Positions 1 through 8,480 of a stretch of 64,000 nt of DNA are shown here, one piece after another. The DNA is from JAPOXR01 sp965221935. Lineage in GTDB: Bacteria; Pseudomonadota; Alphaproteobacteria; Rhodobacterales; Rhodobacteraceae. The notes beneath the pieces are model-generated. The model was not told the origin of the DNA and made no database searches. It saw only the letters and a list, made by a program, of their open reading frames with translations. Position 1 is the first letter of the stretch, and each line of letters starts with the position of its first letter. The position numbers and the translations under genes were made by a program. The stretch covers positions 214,419 to 278,418 of the forward strand of contig CBDCSZ010000046.1 in the NCBI GenBank assembly GCA_965221935.1, in the 5' to 3' direction.

Positions 1-239
1 TAGTGCAGGCGAGCATCCATGTCGGATCGGTCTGCCTGCTCGTCAGTCATACGATACACGTGCACAGGACCGAGAAAACGACCTGTGCCCTCAACAGCTC
101 CAATATAGAGCATGGCAAAAACGGTGCTGGCGGCCAAATCACGCACACAATAGGTCCGGTTGGGAGTGCCGTCGGGAAAGATCAGGGGCAGACGTTTCGT
201 GACGAGACTACGGGGCACATAGGGAGGAAGCGCGGACAT
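1..239 (-). CDS. BsuBI/PstI-type restriction endonuclease, N-terminal part (runs off window)
   Basis: The frame opens with an ATG at 239, three bases after the stop of the methyltransferase gene, and runs off the left edge after about 79 codons. The protein begins MSALPPYVPRSLVTKRLPLI and continues with FPDGTPNRTYCVRDLA and FAMLYIGAVEGTGRF. From memory this resembles the N-terminal DNA-binding domain of BsuBI/PstI-family type II endonucleases, which cut CTGCAG. The adjacent gamma-type DNA methyltransferase supports a type II restriction-modification locus. The catalytic part is outside the window, so it cannot be judged whether the enzyme is intact. Confidence 0.7.
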   Translation of the reverse strand, partial: MSALPPYVPRSLVTKRLPLIFPDGTPNRTYCVRDLAASTVFAMLYIGAVEGTGRFLGPVHVYRMTDEQADRSDMDARLH

Positions 240-242
240 GGT

Positions 243-2099
243 TCAGGAAGCCCAGCCATAAAGGCGCATACACTCCGCTTCGGTCCGCGCGCACGCGGCC
301 TTGCCGCGGACAAGCCGTTCCAATGGCTGCAGATCCTCCGGGTCGGGAAGTGGCAGCGCTTCCAGTTCATAGGCGGAGACAGCAACGCTTCCGCTGACAC
401 AGCGGAAGGCAGTGTCGGCAGCGGCGCTGTTGAGAAAGACAGCAAGCGCAGCCTTGGACACAGCCGCGTCCTTGGCAAGCGGTCGAATCATGTTGAGGTG
501 ATTCTCAATGACAACTGCGCCATGGGTATCGAGGAAGTTCTTCGGTAGCGCTGCCGCAATGAGACGGCGGCTCTGTTCCTTGGCTGTGGTGCGCTGCAGC
601 AGGACACAGGGGCCTGTGGTCACAAGCCAGTCATCGCCGCTGCGAATTTCGAACCATGGCATGTGGCCCCGTTTTTCGGCGCGCCAGATGAAACGGCCGT
701 CGGAAGTCACAGCTTCAGCCCATATGAGCGGATGCCGGTGAGGGCCTGGCTTGGTTGCAAGCTGGTTCTTGTAACGGTTCCAGACGAGTGGTCCGGTGCT
801 GACAGCATATCCCCAATCCGCCAACCGGTGTTTCATGCGGGACAGTGAGGTGACCACGGGGCCCTGTGGAGCGCAGCGCGGCAGCACCCACGGCTTGGTT
901 AGGTCGGTCGGAAGAGTGAAGGAACCGATATTATCAATGGCAAGTCTGGAATCGTTCAAGGGTATGATTTCATGGACCATGACAGGTGCAGGCGCGGCTC
1001 CTCGCCTGTACGTTGCGAGGAGGGTTTCCTGCAGGACGCTATCGAAAACACCTTTGCGGACGGATACGAAATCGAATGTGGTCGGCGGAGCCTCCCGGCC
1101 AAGCAAGCTACGGAGATTTTTGAAGTATTCCCCTGCAAGGTAACTGGTAGGGGTGACATAGGCGACCACCCCGCCGGCACGGGTGTGGCGAAGGGCCAAA
1201 TCGGTGAACAGGCCATAGAGATTGGCATGACCGAACAGGCTGCGTTTGAAGCGGGCGCGATCATCCGGGGCAAGGCGAATCCGGCCATAGGGCGGGTTGC
1301 CAATGACAAGATCGAACTGGCGGTGTGGCGGACATTCGCGCAGACTGTCGCAGACGGTGACAACACTCGGCAGGCGTTGCCGTGTCGTCCGCGTTATTGG
1401 CAGCAGCACAGCGTCGAGGGCAACTTGGGACAGCCAGGCCCCTAAGGGATCGATCTCATAACCGCGTAACCGACTGGCGATGCTCTGGACCAATATGCGG
1501 GGACTACAGTCCGATAACTCGTCGATGATACGGCGGGCTATCGGTGCAAGGAACGCGCCGCCCCCACAGGCAGGATCAAGCACACGACACGTGGCCCAGT
1601 CGATGCCGCTGGACGAGGCCCGGGCAATCAGCTGGGCTGTCAGGCAGGGTGGCGTGTAGTAGATGCCCAGCGCCGCTCGATGTGTGCGCGGCAAAGTGCA
1701 TGTGTAGGTGAGGCCAATATGGTGAGCGGCCGTTTCAGCGTCGAGCCGGGCCGCGGCTTTGCCAAGAATATCTGCGAGAAGCTCTGCCGGGGCAGGAAGT
1801 TCGCACGTATCGAAATGCTGCAATGGCGCACGGAGGTCTTGGGAACTGATTTCGATTGGCGCAAGGGCGCGCCACCAGGCCGAGATCAGACGGGCGGCGA
1901 AGGTCCGGGCCAGAGTAAGTCGATCGGATTCAGCGGAGTTTTCGGCAAGCGCCCGGACCATGATCCGGCCGGATTTCAGGATTTCCAGAGGAGAGGAATC
2001 CCGACAGGCGAACTGGAGATCCCGTGCCGCCAACACATCGGGAAAGGCGTCACTGTTCATCTCCTGCGTGACCTCATATTTCATTTGCTTGTTGTTCAT
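243..2099 (-). CDS. N6-adenine DNA methyltransferase (BsuBI/PstI-like type II R-M)
   Basis: This 618-residue protein has the hallmarks of a class I SAM-dependent adenine methyltransferase. ALGIYYTP lies near residue 143, the SAM-binding motif LDPACGGGAF near 174, and the catalytic IGNPPYGR around 266-273. The family methylates adenine N6 in duplex DNA and protects the host from its cognate nuclease. Its ATG overlaps the stop of the upstream ribbon-helix-helix gene (ATGA), and the nuclease gene starts 3 bases downstream, so the three genes look like one operon. Methyltransferases of this type are usually about 500 residues; the extra length here may be a target-recognition extension. The exact recognition site cannot be read from sequence. 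Confidence 0.85.
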   Translation of the reverse strand: MNNKQMKYEVTQEMNSDAFPDVLAARDLQFACRDSSPLEILKSGRIMVRALAENSAESDRLTLARTFAARLISAWWRALAPIEISSQDLRAPLQHFDTCELPAPAELLADILGKAAARLDAETAAHHIGLTYTCTLPRTHRAALGIYYTPPCLTAQLIARASSSGIDWATCRVLDPACGGGAFLAPIARRIIDELSDCSPRILVQSIASRLRGYEIDPLGAWLSQVALDAVLLPITRTTRQRLPSVVTVCDSLRECPPHRQFDLVIGNPPYGRIRLAPDDRARFKRSLFGHANLYGLFTDLALRHTRAGGVVAYVTPTSYLAGEYFKNLRSLLGREAPPTTFDFVSVRKGVFDSVLQETLLATYRRGAAPAPVMVHEIIPLNDSRLAIDNIGSFTLPTDLTKPWVLPRCAPQGPVVTSLSRMKHRLADWGYAVSTGPLVWNRYKNQLATKPGPHRHPLIWAEAVTSDGRFIWRAEKRGHMPWFEIRSGDDWLVTTGPCVLLQRTTAKEQSRRLIAAALPKNFLDTHGAVVIENHLNMIRPLAKDAAVSKAALAVFLNSAAADTAFRCVSGSVAVSAYELEALPLPDPEDLQPLERLVRGKAACARTEAECMRLYGWAS

Positions 2100-2371
2100 C
2101 CGCTGGATTTCATTTCTGCGGCAAGGGCTGGCTTGCCCCGGCTTTCGAACAGCATGTCCAAGCCTTCACCGACCAATGCCTGCACGGATGTGTTTTCATC
2201 AAGCGCAATTTGGCGGAGCTGCTTGGATACGGCCTGTGAATAGTACCCGCCCACATGCTTTGTCCCCTTTCGAGACATGCCCGCCGCCGTGGATTTTTCC
2301 TTGGCCGTTTCGGCCGATCCGACCGTTTCTGCCCCTTTGAGCGCTTCAGCGGATTTGTTTGTCTTGACCAT
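2096..2371 (-). CDS. Ribbon-helix-helix DNA-binding protein, possible R-M regulator
   Basis: A protein of about 91 residues. Its first half is low complexity (Lys, Ala, Glu, Thr). Its C-terminal half reads HVGGYYSQAVSKQLRQIALD followed by ENTSVQALVGEGLDMLF, the pattern of antitoxin-like ribbon-helix-helix proteins common on plasmids. The ATG at 2371 is preferred over an upstream GTG because GGAGG lies just before it. The stop overlaps the methyltransferase start, so it probably autoregulates the restriction-modification operon, acting where a C protein would. That role is inference. The upstream region around 2400-2425 carries CACGTG-centred partial repeats that could be an operator. Confidence 0.6.
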   Translation of the reverse strand: MVKTNKSAEALKGAETVGSAETAKEKSTAAGMSRKGTKHVGGYYSQAVSKQLRQIALDENTSVQALVGEGLDMLFESRGKPALAAEMKSSG

Positions 2372-2620
2372 GCCGTTCCTCCACTTGTTCACAAGTTCAT
2401 ATGCTCACATATGCACGTGTGCAACTGTTCGATTTCCTTTGCCGCCTTTCCTCCCGGCTCCATTTCCATCGCCGTCAGCCCTGAAACAAGCGCCCGCGCG
2501 AAGGCAACCCGATGCGCCAGCCGAAACGGGCAAACGGTTGCACCCAGGGCAGCGACTGCCTCGGCCGAATCTTTTATGCGCGGGCCGGCGAGAGCGCCGC
2601 GACGGGGACGGCGATGTCTT

Positions 2621-3070
2621 TCAAAACGGCTTCACAACCACAAGAATGACAATAATCACGGCCAGCACTGTCGGAACCTCGTTCATCAAACGGAAACGGC
2701 CGGCGCTCACCGCACAGCTTCCGTCAGCGAGTTCCCTGCGCCTGCCGGCCAGCCAAAAGTGAAACCAAGTCATGCCGAAGATTCCAGCTGCCTTTCCCCA
2801 TGGCCAAACCGACGACCAATCGACGAGGCCGGGCATCATCGCCATTGCCAGCCCAAACACCCAGGCCGCGAGCATCGCCGGGGTGGCGATGATCTGCAGA
2901 AGCCGCCGTTCCATTACCGCAAAGAGGTCGTGCGAAACCGACTCGGCGCCGCCGGACCGCACGTGATACATATAGAGCCGCGGCAAATACAGAATGGCAG
3001 CCATCCAGGCGATCACCGCGAGAATGTGAAATGCCTTAATCCAAGGATATACACCGGTGAGCAGCGACAC
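2621..3070 (-). CDS. hemJ: HemJ-type protoporphyrinogen IX oxidase
   Basis: An integral membrane protein of about 149 residues containing WIKAFHILAVIAWMAAILYL, then PRLYMYHV, and later WPWGKAAGIFGMTWFHFWLA. These are the conserved membrane segments and His residues of HemJ (UPF0093), which oxidises protoporphyrinogen IX in haem synthesis in many alphaproteobacteria. Four hydrophobic segments are visible. A GTG at 3070 with AAGGA six bases upstream is the best start; a TTG at 3085 is possible. It is divergent from maf across an AT-rich gap, an arrangement typical of the origin region in this class. Confidence 0.85.
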   Translation of the reverse strand: MSLLTGVYPWIKAFHILAVIAWMAAILYLPRLYMYHVRSGGAESVSHDLFAVMERRLLQIIATPAMLAAWVFGLAMAMMPGLVDWSSVWPWGKAAGIFGMTWFHFWLAGRRRELADGSCAVSAGRFRLMNEVPTVLAVIIVILVVVKPF

Positions 3071-3417
3071 TTCGATCCTTCGCAACCGGAAAGACTACAT
3101 AAATAAAGATTCAATATAGAATATATTTGTAGTTGTTAAAGCCTGTGAGTTATCCTGAAAACTCTGCGGCGGGGTTAAGGAAGACTCCCCGAGATGCAAA
3201 ACACCGTTCAAATAAAACTATACATATCAAATATTTATACTGTATTCGATGGTGTATTCGCCGGAATGTCGCCAATTCCCTCCGGGCAGCCGATCATGTT
3301 GAAAACGGGGTGCAAAACCGATGAACGATTCCGCTTTTTTGTTGAAAACGCGGATTTGTGCAAGAACTCAACACGGTGTCCCGCCGTTGTCATCCGGTTG
3401 TCAACAGGGTTGCTGAT
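3071..3417. other. Candidate chromosomal replication origin (hemJ-maf intergenic region)
   Basis: A non-coding gap of about 350 bp between divergent hemJ and maf. It is clearly more AT-rich than the surroundings, especially 3098-3140 and 3206-3250. It contains DnaA-box-like words: TTATCCTGA at 3150-3158, TTTTCAACA on the minus strand at 3297-3305 and 3340-3348, and TTGTCAACA at 3398-3406. In many alphaproteobacteria oriC lies beside hem genes and next to maf, aroE, coaE and dnaQ, which is the context here. None of the boxes is a perfect TTATCCACA, so the call rests mainly on synteny and composition. Confidence 0.5.
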
Positions 3418-4017
3418 ATGCCAAAGACAGTCATTCTCGCATCGTCATCGGAAGTCCGCAAACGGCTGCTGAAGGCGGCCGGTGTGGCCCTGAAAACGCG
3501 GCCAGCCGCGGTTGATGAAAAGAAGTTTCGACAGGCATTGGCGTTAGAAGGCGCCACAGCGCGGGAGATGGCCGCCTCGCTGGCGGAGATCAAGGCGAGG
3601 CAGGTGTCTGCCAGGAATCCGGACATGATGACCATAGGCTGCGACCAGACGCTGGAATTCGGCGGAACGGCGCACGGCAAGGTGGGATCGGTGCGGGAAG
3701 CGCGGGAATTTCTGAGAATGCTCCGCGGCACAACGCACAGGCTGTATTCAGCCGCAGCGATCTGCGATGGCGGCAGCACAGCGTGGCGCACCTGCACGCA
3801 TGCTGATGTGACATTCAGAAATTTCTCTGATAGCTTTCTTGACGGTTATATCGAAAGGGGCGGCAGCACATTGCTGAGCAGCCTCGGATGCTACCGGTTC
3901 GAGGAGGAGGGAGTGAGACTGGTCGCAAAACTCACGGGTGATGTACATGCCGTTTATGGACTGCCGCTGATCCCGATTCTTGGATATCTTTCTGAGCGCG
4001 GAATCTTGGAGAGTTGA
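3418..4017 (+). CDS. maf: Maf-like nucleotide pyrophosphatase
   Basis: A protein of 199 residues starting MPKTVILASSSEVRKRLL, which holds the conserved ASSS-x-x-R loop of the Maf/Ham1 fold. GCDQTLEF and RGTTHRLYSA are further family motifs. Maf proteins hydrolyse non-canonical or modified nucleoside triphosphates and affect septum formation. The ATG at 3418 is chosen over a longer frame because it fits the family N-terminus. The stop overlaps the aroE start (TGATG), so the genes are translationally coupled. The usual Asp in the GADQ motif is present in the form CDQ. Confidence 0.85.
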   Translation: MPKTVILASSSEVRKRLLKAAGVALKTRPAAVDEKKFRQALALEGATAREMAASLAEIKARQVSARNPDMMTIGCDQTLEFGGTAHGKVGSVREAREFLRMLRGTTHRLYSAAAICDGGSTAWRTCTHADVTFRNFSDSFLDGYIERGGSTLLSSLGCYRFEEEGVRLVAKLTGDVHAVYGLPLIPILGYLSERGILES

Positions 4018-4862
4018 TGAAGATCGAAAGCCAGCAAAAGCCCTTTCTCGCAGGAGTTATTGGCTATCCGATCGCTCATTCGCGTTCACCGGCCATCCAT
4101 GGGTACTGGATCCGGCAGCTCGGGCTGCGGGCCTTCTATGTGCCGATCGAAGTGACGCGGGTCGATTTCCCCGACGTTTTGCGCAGCCTCGTGAAAATGG
4201 GGTTTCGAGGGGTCAACATTACGGTTCCGCATAAAGAAACCGCCCTCCAAAGATCGGATTCTGTGTCCGACCAGGCGGCGCTGATCGGTGCTGTGAACAC
4301 TTTGACAATCTCCAGCAAAGGCAAGATCCACGGTGACAACACCGACGCTTACGGATTTCTGCAGAATCTTCGCAGCGCAAAACCCAGCTGGTCGGCCAAA
4401 GACGGACCGTTGCTGGTGCTCGGAGCGGGCGGTGCCGCCCGAGGTGTGATCTTCGCCCTGATCTCCGACGGAGCCGAGGAAATTCACGTCATGAACCGGA
4501 CGCGGGAAAGAGCCGAACGGCTGAAGAGCGACTTCGGCTACCGTGTCGCGACACACGATTATTCATCGCTCGCTAATCTCGTTCCGAATGTGGGCACCAT
4601 CATCAACACCACTTCTCTGGGTATGGAAAACAAGCCGAGCCTGACGTTTCCGTATGAGCAGCTTACCGCCGGCACCGTCGTGACCGATCTGGTCTACACG
4701 CCGCTGAACACAGTGTTTCTCCAGGAAGCGCAGGCGCGGGGATGTGTCACCGTGGATGGGCTGGGGATGCTGCTGCATCAGGCCGCGGCTTCGTTTTATC
4801 ACTGGTTCGGCACGCAGCCCGCGGTTGACGCCAACGTTCGCAGAGCGGCCCTCAGAGCATGA
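4017..4862 (+). CDS. aroE: Shikimate dehydrogenase
   Basis: A protein of 281 residues. The N-terminal domain has GYPIAHSRSPAIHGYW and the catalytic lysine motif NITVPHKE. GDNTDAYGF supplies the catalytic Asp, and GAGGAARGV is the NADPH-binding glycine-rich turn. The C-terminal region has NTTSLGM and GLGMLLHQAA, as in AroE. It reduces 3-dehydroshikimate to shikimate in aromatic amino acid synthesis. The ATG at 4017 overlaps the maf stop; a TTG three bases earlier is also in frame. The stop overlaps the start of the next gene by four bases, so maf, aroE and coaE-dnaQ form one operon. Confidence 0.93.
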   Translation: MKIESQQKPFLAGVIGYPIAHSRSPAIHGYWIRQLGLRAFYVPIEVTRVDFPDVLRSLVKMGFRGVNITVPHKETALQRSDSVSDQAALIGAVNTLTISSKGKIHGDNTDAYGFLQNLRSAKPSWSAKDGPLLVLGAGGAARGVIFALISDGAEEIHVMNRTRERAERLKSDFGYRVATHDYSSLANLVPNVGTIINTTSLGMENKPSLTFPYEQLTAGTVVTDLVYTPLNTVFLQEAQARGCVTVDGLGMLLHQAAASFYHWFGTQPAVDANVRRAALRA

Positions 4863-6184
4863 CGGGCCGGCCCTTTGCACTGGGGCTGACAGGTTCAATC
4901 GGCATGGGCAAATCGACCGCGCTGGAAATGTTCGCCGCGGAAGGGATACCAACCTGGAGCGCCGATGAAGCGGTTCGGCGGATCTATTCGCCGGGAGGGG
5001 GCGGCGCAGAAGCGCTCGCCGGGCTGGTTCCAGAAGCGGTGTCCAGCATGAACGGAGCGGTGCGGATAGATGTCTTGAAGGGTTTGGTGGACAGTCGGCC
5101 GGAGCTCCTGGCGGACATTGAAAAAGCGGTGCACCCGCTGGTCAGGCGCGACCGCGAAGCGTTTTTAGAGTGCTGTGCCGATGGCGGGGCCGAGCTGGCT
5201 GTGGCTGAGATTCCGCTCCTCTTTGAATCCGGCGGTGAAACCGAATTTGACGCGGTGGCGGCGGTGACGGCGCCCGAAGTGCTGCGGACACAGCGCGTAC
5301 TGGCTCGCGACGGCATGACGCCGCAAAGGTATCGGACACTGCGCGCGCGGCAGCTGTCAGACAGCGAAAAATGTGCAAGGGCCGACCATATCATCCGATC
5401 GACATCGATGGAGCGGGCGCGAATAGATGTGATGGAAATCATCGCAAAGGTGAAGGGGGGGCTGGATTTGACCGCGATCGTGCTGGATGTCGAAACCACC
5501 GGGCTGGAGGTCGCCGAAGGCGACCGCATTGTCGAAATCGGCATGGTGGAGGTGGAGGGCGATCCGCCTGTGCCGACCGGAAGGAAATTCCAAAAATACA
5601 TCAACCCGCAGCGTGAAGTGAGCAGCGTCGCTTATGAGGTCCACGGGCTTTCCGATGAATTCCTGCGTTCGAAACCCACCTTCGCCGACATTGTCGACGA
5701 GTTTTTGGAATTCATCGCGGACTCGCCCATCGTGGCCCACAACGCCGGGTTTGACATCGCCTTTGTGAACGCCGAGCTGGGTTTTCTCGGACGCGAACAA
5801 ATCGCAGCTAGTCGCGTCACCGACACGCTGGCAATGGCCCGCGCAGACAGTGACCTGTCCCGCCTGCAGCGTTTCAACCTCGATGCCCTTTGCCGGCACT
5901 TCGATATCGACAGTTCAGAACGGCAGCGAATTGCGCACGGCGCGCTGCGGGACGCCGAGCTGTTGGCGAAGGTTTATTTCAATCTCCTTGGCGGCGGCAG
6001 AGATATGTTCGCCGGCCTCGACAGCGATCGGGAAGCATCGCCGGCCGGAAAGGTCCGGTCTTCGCAGCCGGCCATGCAGAGGCCGATGCCGCTGGCTTCG
6101 CTGCTCACGGAAGAGGAAGCGAAGGCGCATGCCCTCATGGTTAATTCACTTGGTGAAAATGCGCTGTGGAAGCGCTTCAAATAG
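4859..6184 (+). CDS. coaE: Dephospho-CoA kinase fused in frame to DNA polymerase III epsilon (CoaE-DnaQ)
   Basis: One open frame of 441 residues covers two proteins that are normally separate neighbours. Residues 1 to about 200 are CoaE, with P-loop GSIGMGKST at 12-20 and IPLLFESGGE, which phosphorylates dephospho-CoA. Residues 204 to about 400 are the DnaQ proofreading exonuclease, with Exo I LDVETTGL (D210, E212), Exo II AHNAGFDIAF (D299) and Exo III with HGALRDAE. The joint sits just after a run of seven G at 5455-5461. With six G, coaE would stop at TGA 5469-5471, overlapping a TTG at 5468 that could start dnaQ. The fusion is therefore real, a slippage site, or a sequencing error. Confidence 0.85.
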   Translation: MTGRPFALGLTGSIGMGKSTALEMFAAEGIPTWSADEAVRRIYSPGGGGAEALAGLVPEAVSSMNGAVRIDVLKGLVDSRPELLADIEKAVHPLVRRDREAFLECCADGGAELAVAEIPLLFESGGETEFDAVAAVTAPEVLRTQRVLARDGMTPQRYRTLRARQLSDSEKCARADHIIRSTSMERARIDVMEIIAKVKGGLDLTAIVLDVETTGLEVAEGDRIVEIGMVEVEGDPPVPTGRKFQKYINPQREVSSVAYEVHGLSDEFLRSKPTFADIVDEFLEFIADSPIVAHNAGFDIAFVNAELGFLGREQIAASRVTDTLAMARADSDLSRLQRFNLDALCRHFDIDSSERQRIAHGALRDAELLAKVYFNLLGGGRDMFAGLDSDREASPAGKVRSSQPAMQRPMPLASLLTEEEAKAHALMVNSLGENALWKRFK

Positions 6185-6199
6185 GAAGTTCCCGGGAAG

Positions 6200-6679
6200 T
6201 CAGCTATTGTCTCCGGCGGACCGCTGACGCATGATTTCCTTTTGATAAATCGCCGCGAAATTGATGAGTTCCATGTGGTAGGCGGGGAAGCCGCCGTCGC
6301 GGGTGACATCTGAGATTATGCGCCTCAGAAACGGATACAGCAGCTGCGGACACTGCACGGCCAGGTAAGGCTGAAGCTGGCCTTCCGGCATGTTCTCTAT
6401 CGCGAACAGCCCGCAATAGTCGATTTCAAGCAAATACACCGGCTGTTCTTTGCTGGTGGCCGCGAGGTTGACCTTCACCGACACCACAAAATTGTTGTCT
6501 TTCTCTTTGCTGATGTCCAGAAAAAGCTTGACCTCGTGTTCCAGCTCAGCCGGCTTCCAGTCCTTGCGCTGCGCCTTGAAGTTTTCGAACGACATATCGC
6601 GGATGAACTGACCGCGCGTCGCCACCTTCGCCTGCTTCTCCTGACCGCTGGCGCTGCCGTTGCTCTTTTTTTCCGCCAT
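6200..6679 (-). CDS. secB: Protein-export chaperone SecB
   Basis: A protein of 159 residues with FIRDMSFENFKAQR, DISKEKDNNFVVSVKVNLAA, PVYLLEIDYCGLFAIENMPE, YPFLRRIISDVTRDGGFP and INFAAIY, all in SecB order. SecB tetramers keep secretory precursors unfolded and pass them to SecA. The short N-terminal tail rich in Ser, Gly and Lys is usual in alphaproteobacteria. It is convergent with coaE-dnaQ, 15 bp away, and lies just downstream of the IclR gene on the same strand. This position matches the common dnaQ-secB order. Confidence 0.95.
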   Translation of the reverse strand: MAEKKSNGSASGQEKQAKVATRGQFIRDMSFENFKAQRKDWKPAELEHEVKLFLDISKEKDNNFVVSVKVNLAATSKEQPVYLLEIDYCGLFAIENMPEGQLQPYLAVQCPQLLYPFLRRIISDVTRDGGFPAYHMELINFAAIYQKEIMRQRSAGDNS

Positions 6680-6697
6680 CGCGCGTTCCGCCAGCTG

Positions 6698-7453
6698 TCA
6701 ACCCTCGAAAGTATGGCGCAGCTGTTCGGCGCATTCAAGCAGCGTATGGCGGGCGGCAGCCGCATCTTCCAGCGACAGCCGCTGTGTCGGGCCATGGAGG
6801 GCGAGCGCGGCGACGAAATCTCTCTGACCGTCGGCCACTGGCACCGCGGCGGCGACCATCCCCTCCAGGAACTCTTCACGGTCAAGCGCGTAGCCCCGCT
6901 CGACGACTTCTTCGAGCTCTTCGAGCAATCGATCCGGAGAACAGATCGTGTTTGGCGTCTGGCGGCGGAGATCCAGCCGATCGACAACCTGCCGCCGCTG
7001 TTTTTCCGGCAGGCTGGCAAGGTAGGTTTTTCCTCCCGCAGTGCAGTGGAACGGAACGCGGGCGCCGATCGGAAACTGAATCCGCAGCGGCCAGCCGGTC
7101 TCGACGCGATCGATGTAGGCCATGCCGTCTTCCTGCGGCACGGCGAAATTGATTGTTTCCTCAAGCCTTTCGGCGGCGGCGAGCAAGATCTGGCGCCGGC
7201 TGACATTGTAGTGCCGCGCCAACAGAACGGAGCGGGACATTTGCAGAAACCGGTGTCCCGGCTGCAGCTTGCCCGAGCCGCAATAGACCAGGTACCCATC
7301 TGCCGCCAGCCTGGCGCACAGCCGGTGGGCGGACTGCTTGGGCAAACCCAGCGCCGTTTTGATTTCGAGTGCTGACATCGGCCGGTCGGACGCGCCCACC
7401 ACCTCCAATATCCGCAGCATGCGAACAGATGTCGGAATTCGGCCTTCTGCCAT
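6698..7453 (-). CDS. IclR-family transcriptional regulator
   Basis: A protein of 251 residues with an N-terminal winged helix (SVRMLRILEVVGASDRPMSA, then LEIKTALGLPKQSAHRLCAR) and a C-terminal effector domain (AYIDRVETGWPLRIQ, then FHCTAGGKTYLASL and EEFLEGMVAAAVPV). IclR proteins bind small organic acids and control catabolic genes. It is divergent from terC and the TRAP-GMC-xsc-pta genes. IclR-type regulators (IseR) are known beside isethionate utilisation genes, so it may once have controlled that cluster. The effector is inferred from neighbours only. Confidence 0.88.
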   Translation of the reverse strand: MAEGRIPTSVRMLRILEVVGASDRPMSALEIKTALGLPKQSAHRLCARLAADGYLVYCGSGKLQPGHRFLQMSRSVLLARHYNVSRRQILLAAAERLEETINFAVPQEDGMAYIDRVETGWPLRIQFPIGARVPFHCTAGGKTYLASLPEKQRRQVVDRLDLRRQTPNTICSPDRLLEELEEVVERGYALDREEFLEGMVAAAVPVADGQRDFVAALALHGPTQRLSLEDAAAARHTLLECAEQLRHTFEG

Positions 7454-7636
7454 GAATTTCGACTCAAAAATACAGCTTGATTCGGTTCTACAGATGGAGG
7501 ATATTGATTTTCAAGACGAATTGACCCATTTTTTGGATTCCAAGCAGGGAATGGCCACCTTGAATGATCTAGGCAAGTTTTCAGTGCGCCGCCTAAATCC
7601 TAAGCCGCCGCCGCCGGCCGGCTTCCGTCCGTTATA

Positions 7637-8344
7637 GTGATCGAACCGTCTTTGGTGACGGATCTCTATGCGGGATCCTTCGGCGCTTTTGCCGAAACGG
7701 CTGTCTGCGGGCTTGGTATCGCGAACTGCCACGAATACGGCTACAGCCTGGTCAAGATTGCCCAGATCATTTTCGCCGACATCATTCTGTCGGGAGACAA
7801 CGCGCTGGTGATTGGCATGGCCGCCGCCGGGGTGCCGGCCGGGCAGCGCGGCATTGCCATAGCCATCGGCCTGGCGATGGCGGCGATACTGCGCATTGTG
7901 TTCGCGGTCATCGCTGCGACACTGTTGGAAATTCCCGGCATTCTCTTCCTTGGCGGAATTCTGCTTGCGTGGGTCTGCTATCGGTTCTACAAAGATCTGC
8001 GCAGCTTCAATGAACCGAAGCAAGAATGCGCAGACGGCGCCGTTGCCGTTGATGGAAAGCGGCCGCTGATGCGGGCGCTGATCACGATCACCGCCGCCGA
8101 TGTCTCAATGTCGCTGGACAATGTGCTCGCGGTTGCGGCCATCGCCCGCGACGACATTGCAATGCTTGTGTTTGGCCTCGGACTCGCCATCGTGCTCATG
8201 GCGTTCTGCGCCACAATCATCATGAAGATCATGACCCGGTATCCGGCCGTCTCATGGGCCGGGCTGGTGCTGCTGATCTATTTGACCGCGCTCTTGCTGT
8301 ATGACGGGGCAATCGACATTGCCGCGCTGCTGGGACTGGCATGA
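7637..8344 (+). CDS. TerC-family integral membrane protein (YjbE type)
   Basis: A protein of 235 residues with about seven hydrophobic segments. It carries the two TerC signature repeats, QIIFADIILSGDNALVIGMA and ITAADVSMSLDNVLAVAAIA, whose Asp residues are conserved. A soluble loop of about 25 residues separates the halves. Members are linked to tellurite resistance or metal (Mn) export at the cytoplasmic membrane. The GTG at 7637 is the frame start, but conserved sequence begins about 40 residues in, so the true start could be later. It lies between the IclR gene and the TRAP remnants; whether it belongs to the sulfonate cluster is unclear. Confidence 0.8.
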   Translation: MIEPSLVTDLYAGSFGAFAETAVCGLGIANCHEYGYSLVKIAQIIFADIILSGDNALVIGMAAAGVPAGQRGIAIAIGLAMAAILRIVFAVIAATLLEIPGILFLGGILLAWVCYRFYKDLRSFNEPKQECADGAVAVDGKRPLMRALITITAADVSMSLDNVLAVAAIARDDIAMLVFGLGLAIVLMAFCATIIMKIMTRYPAVSWAGLVLLIYLTALLLYDGAIDIAALLGLA

Positions 8345-8480
8345 GCCGCGTCGCCGCAATTCACCGGCAGGCGGCCAGAACCGCCTCCGCGATGATCGGA
8401 TTCCATATCGCCGGTGCATGCTTTCGCCGGCGCGGAACCGCTTACACAAACCGAAGGCATGACCTGGAGGATCTACCTAG

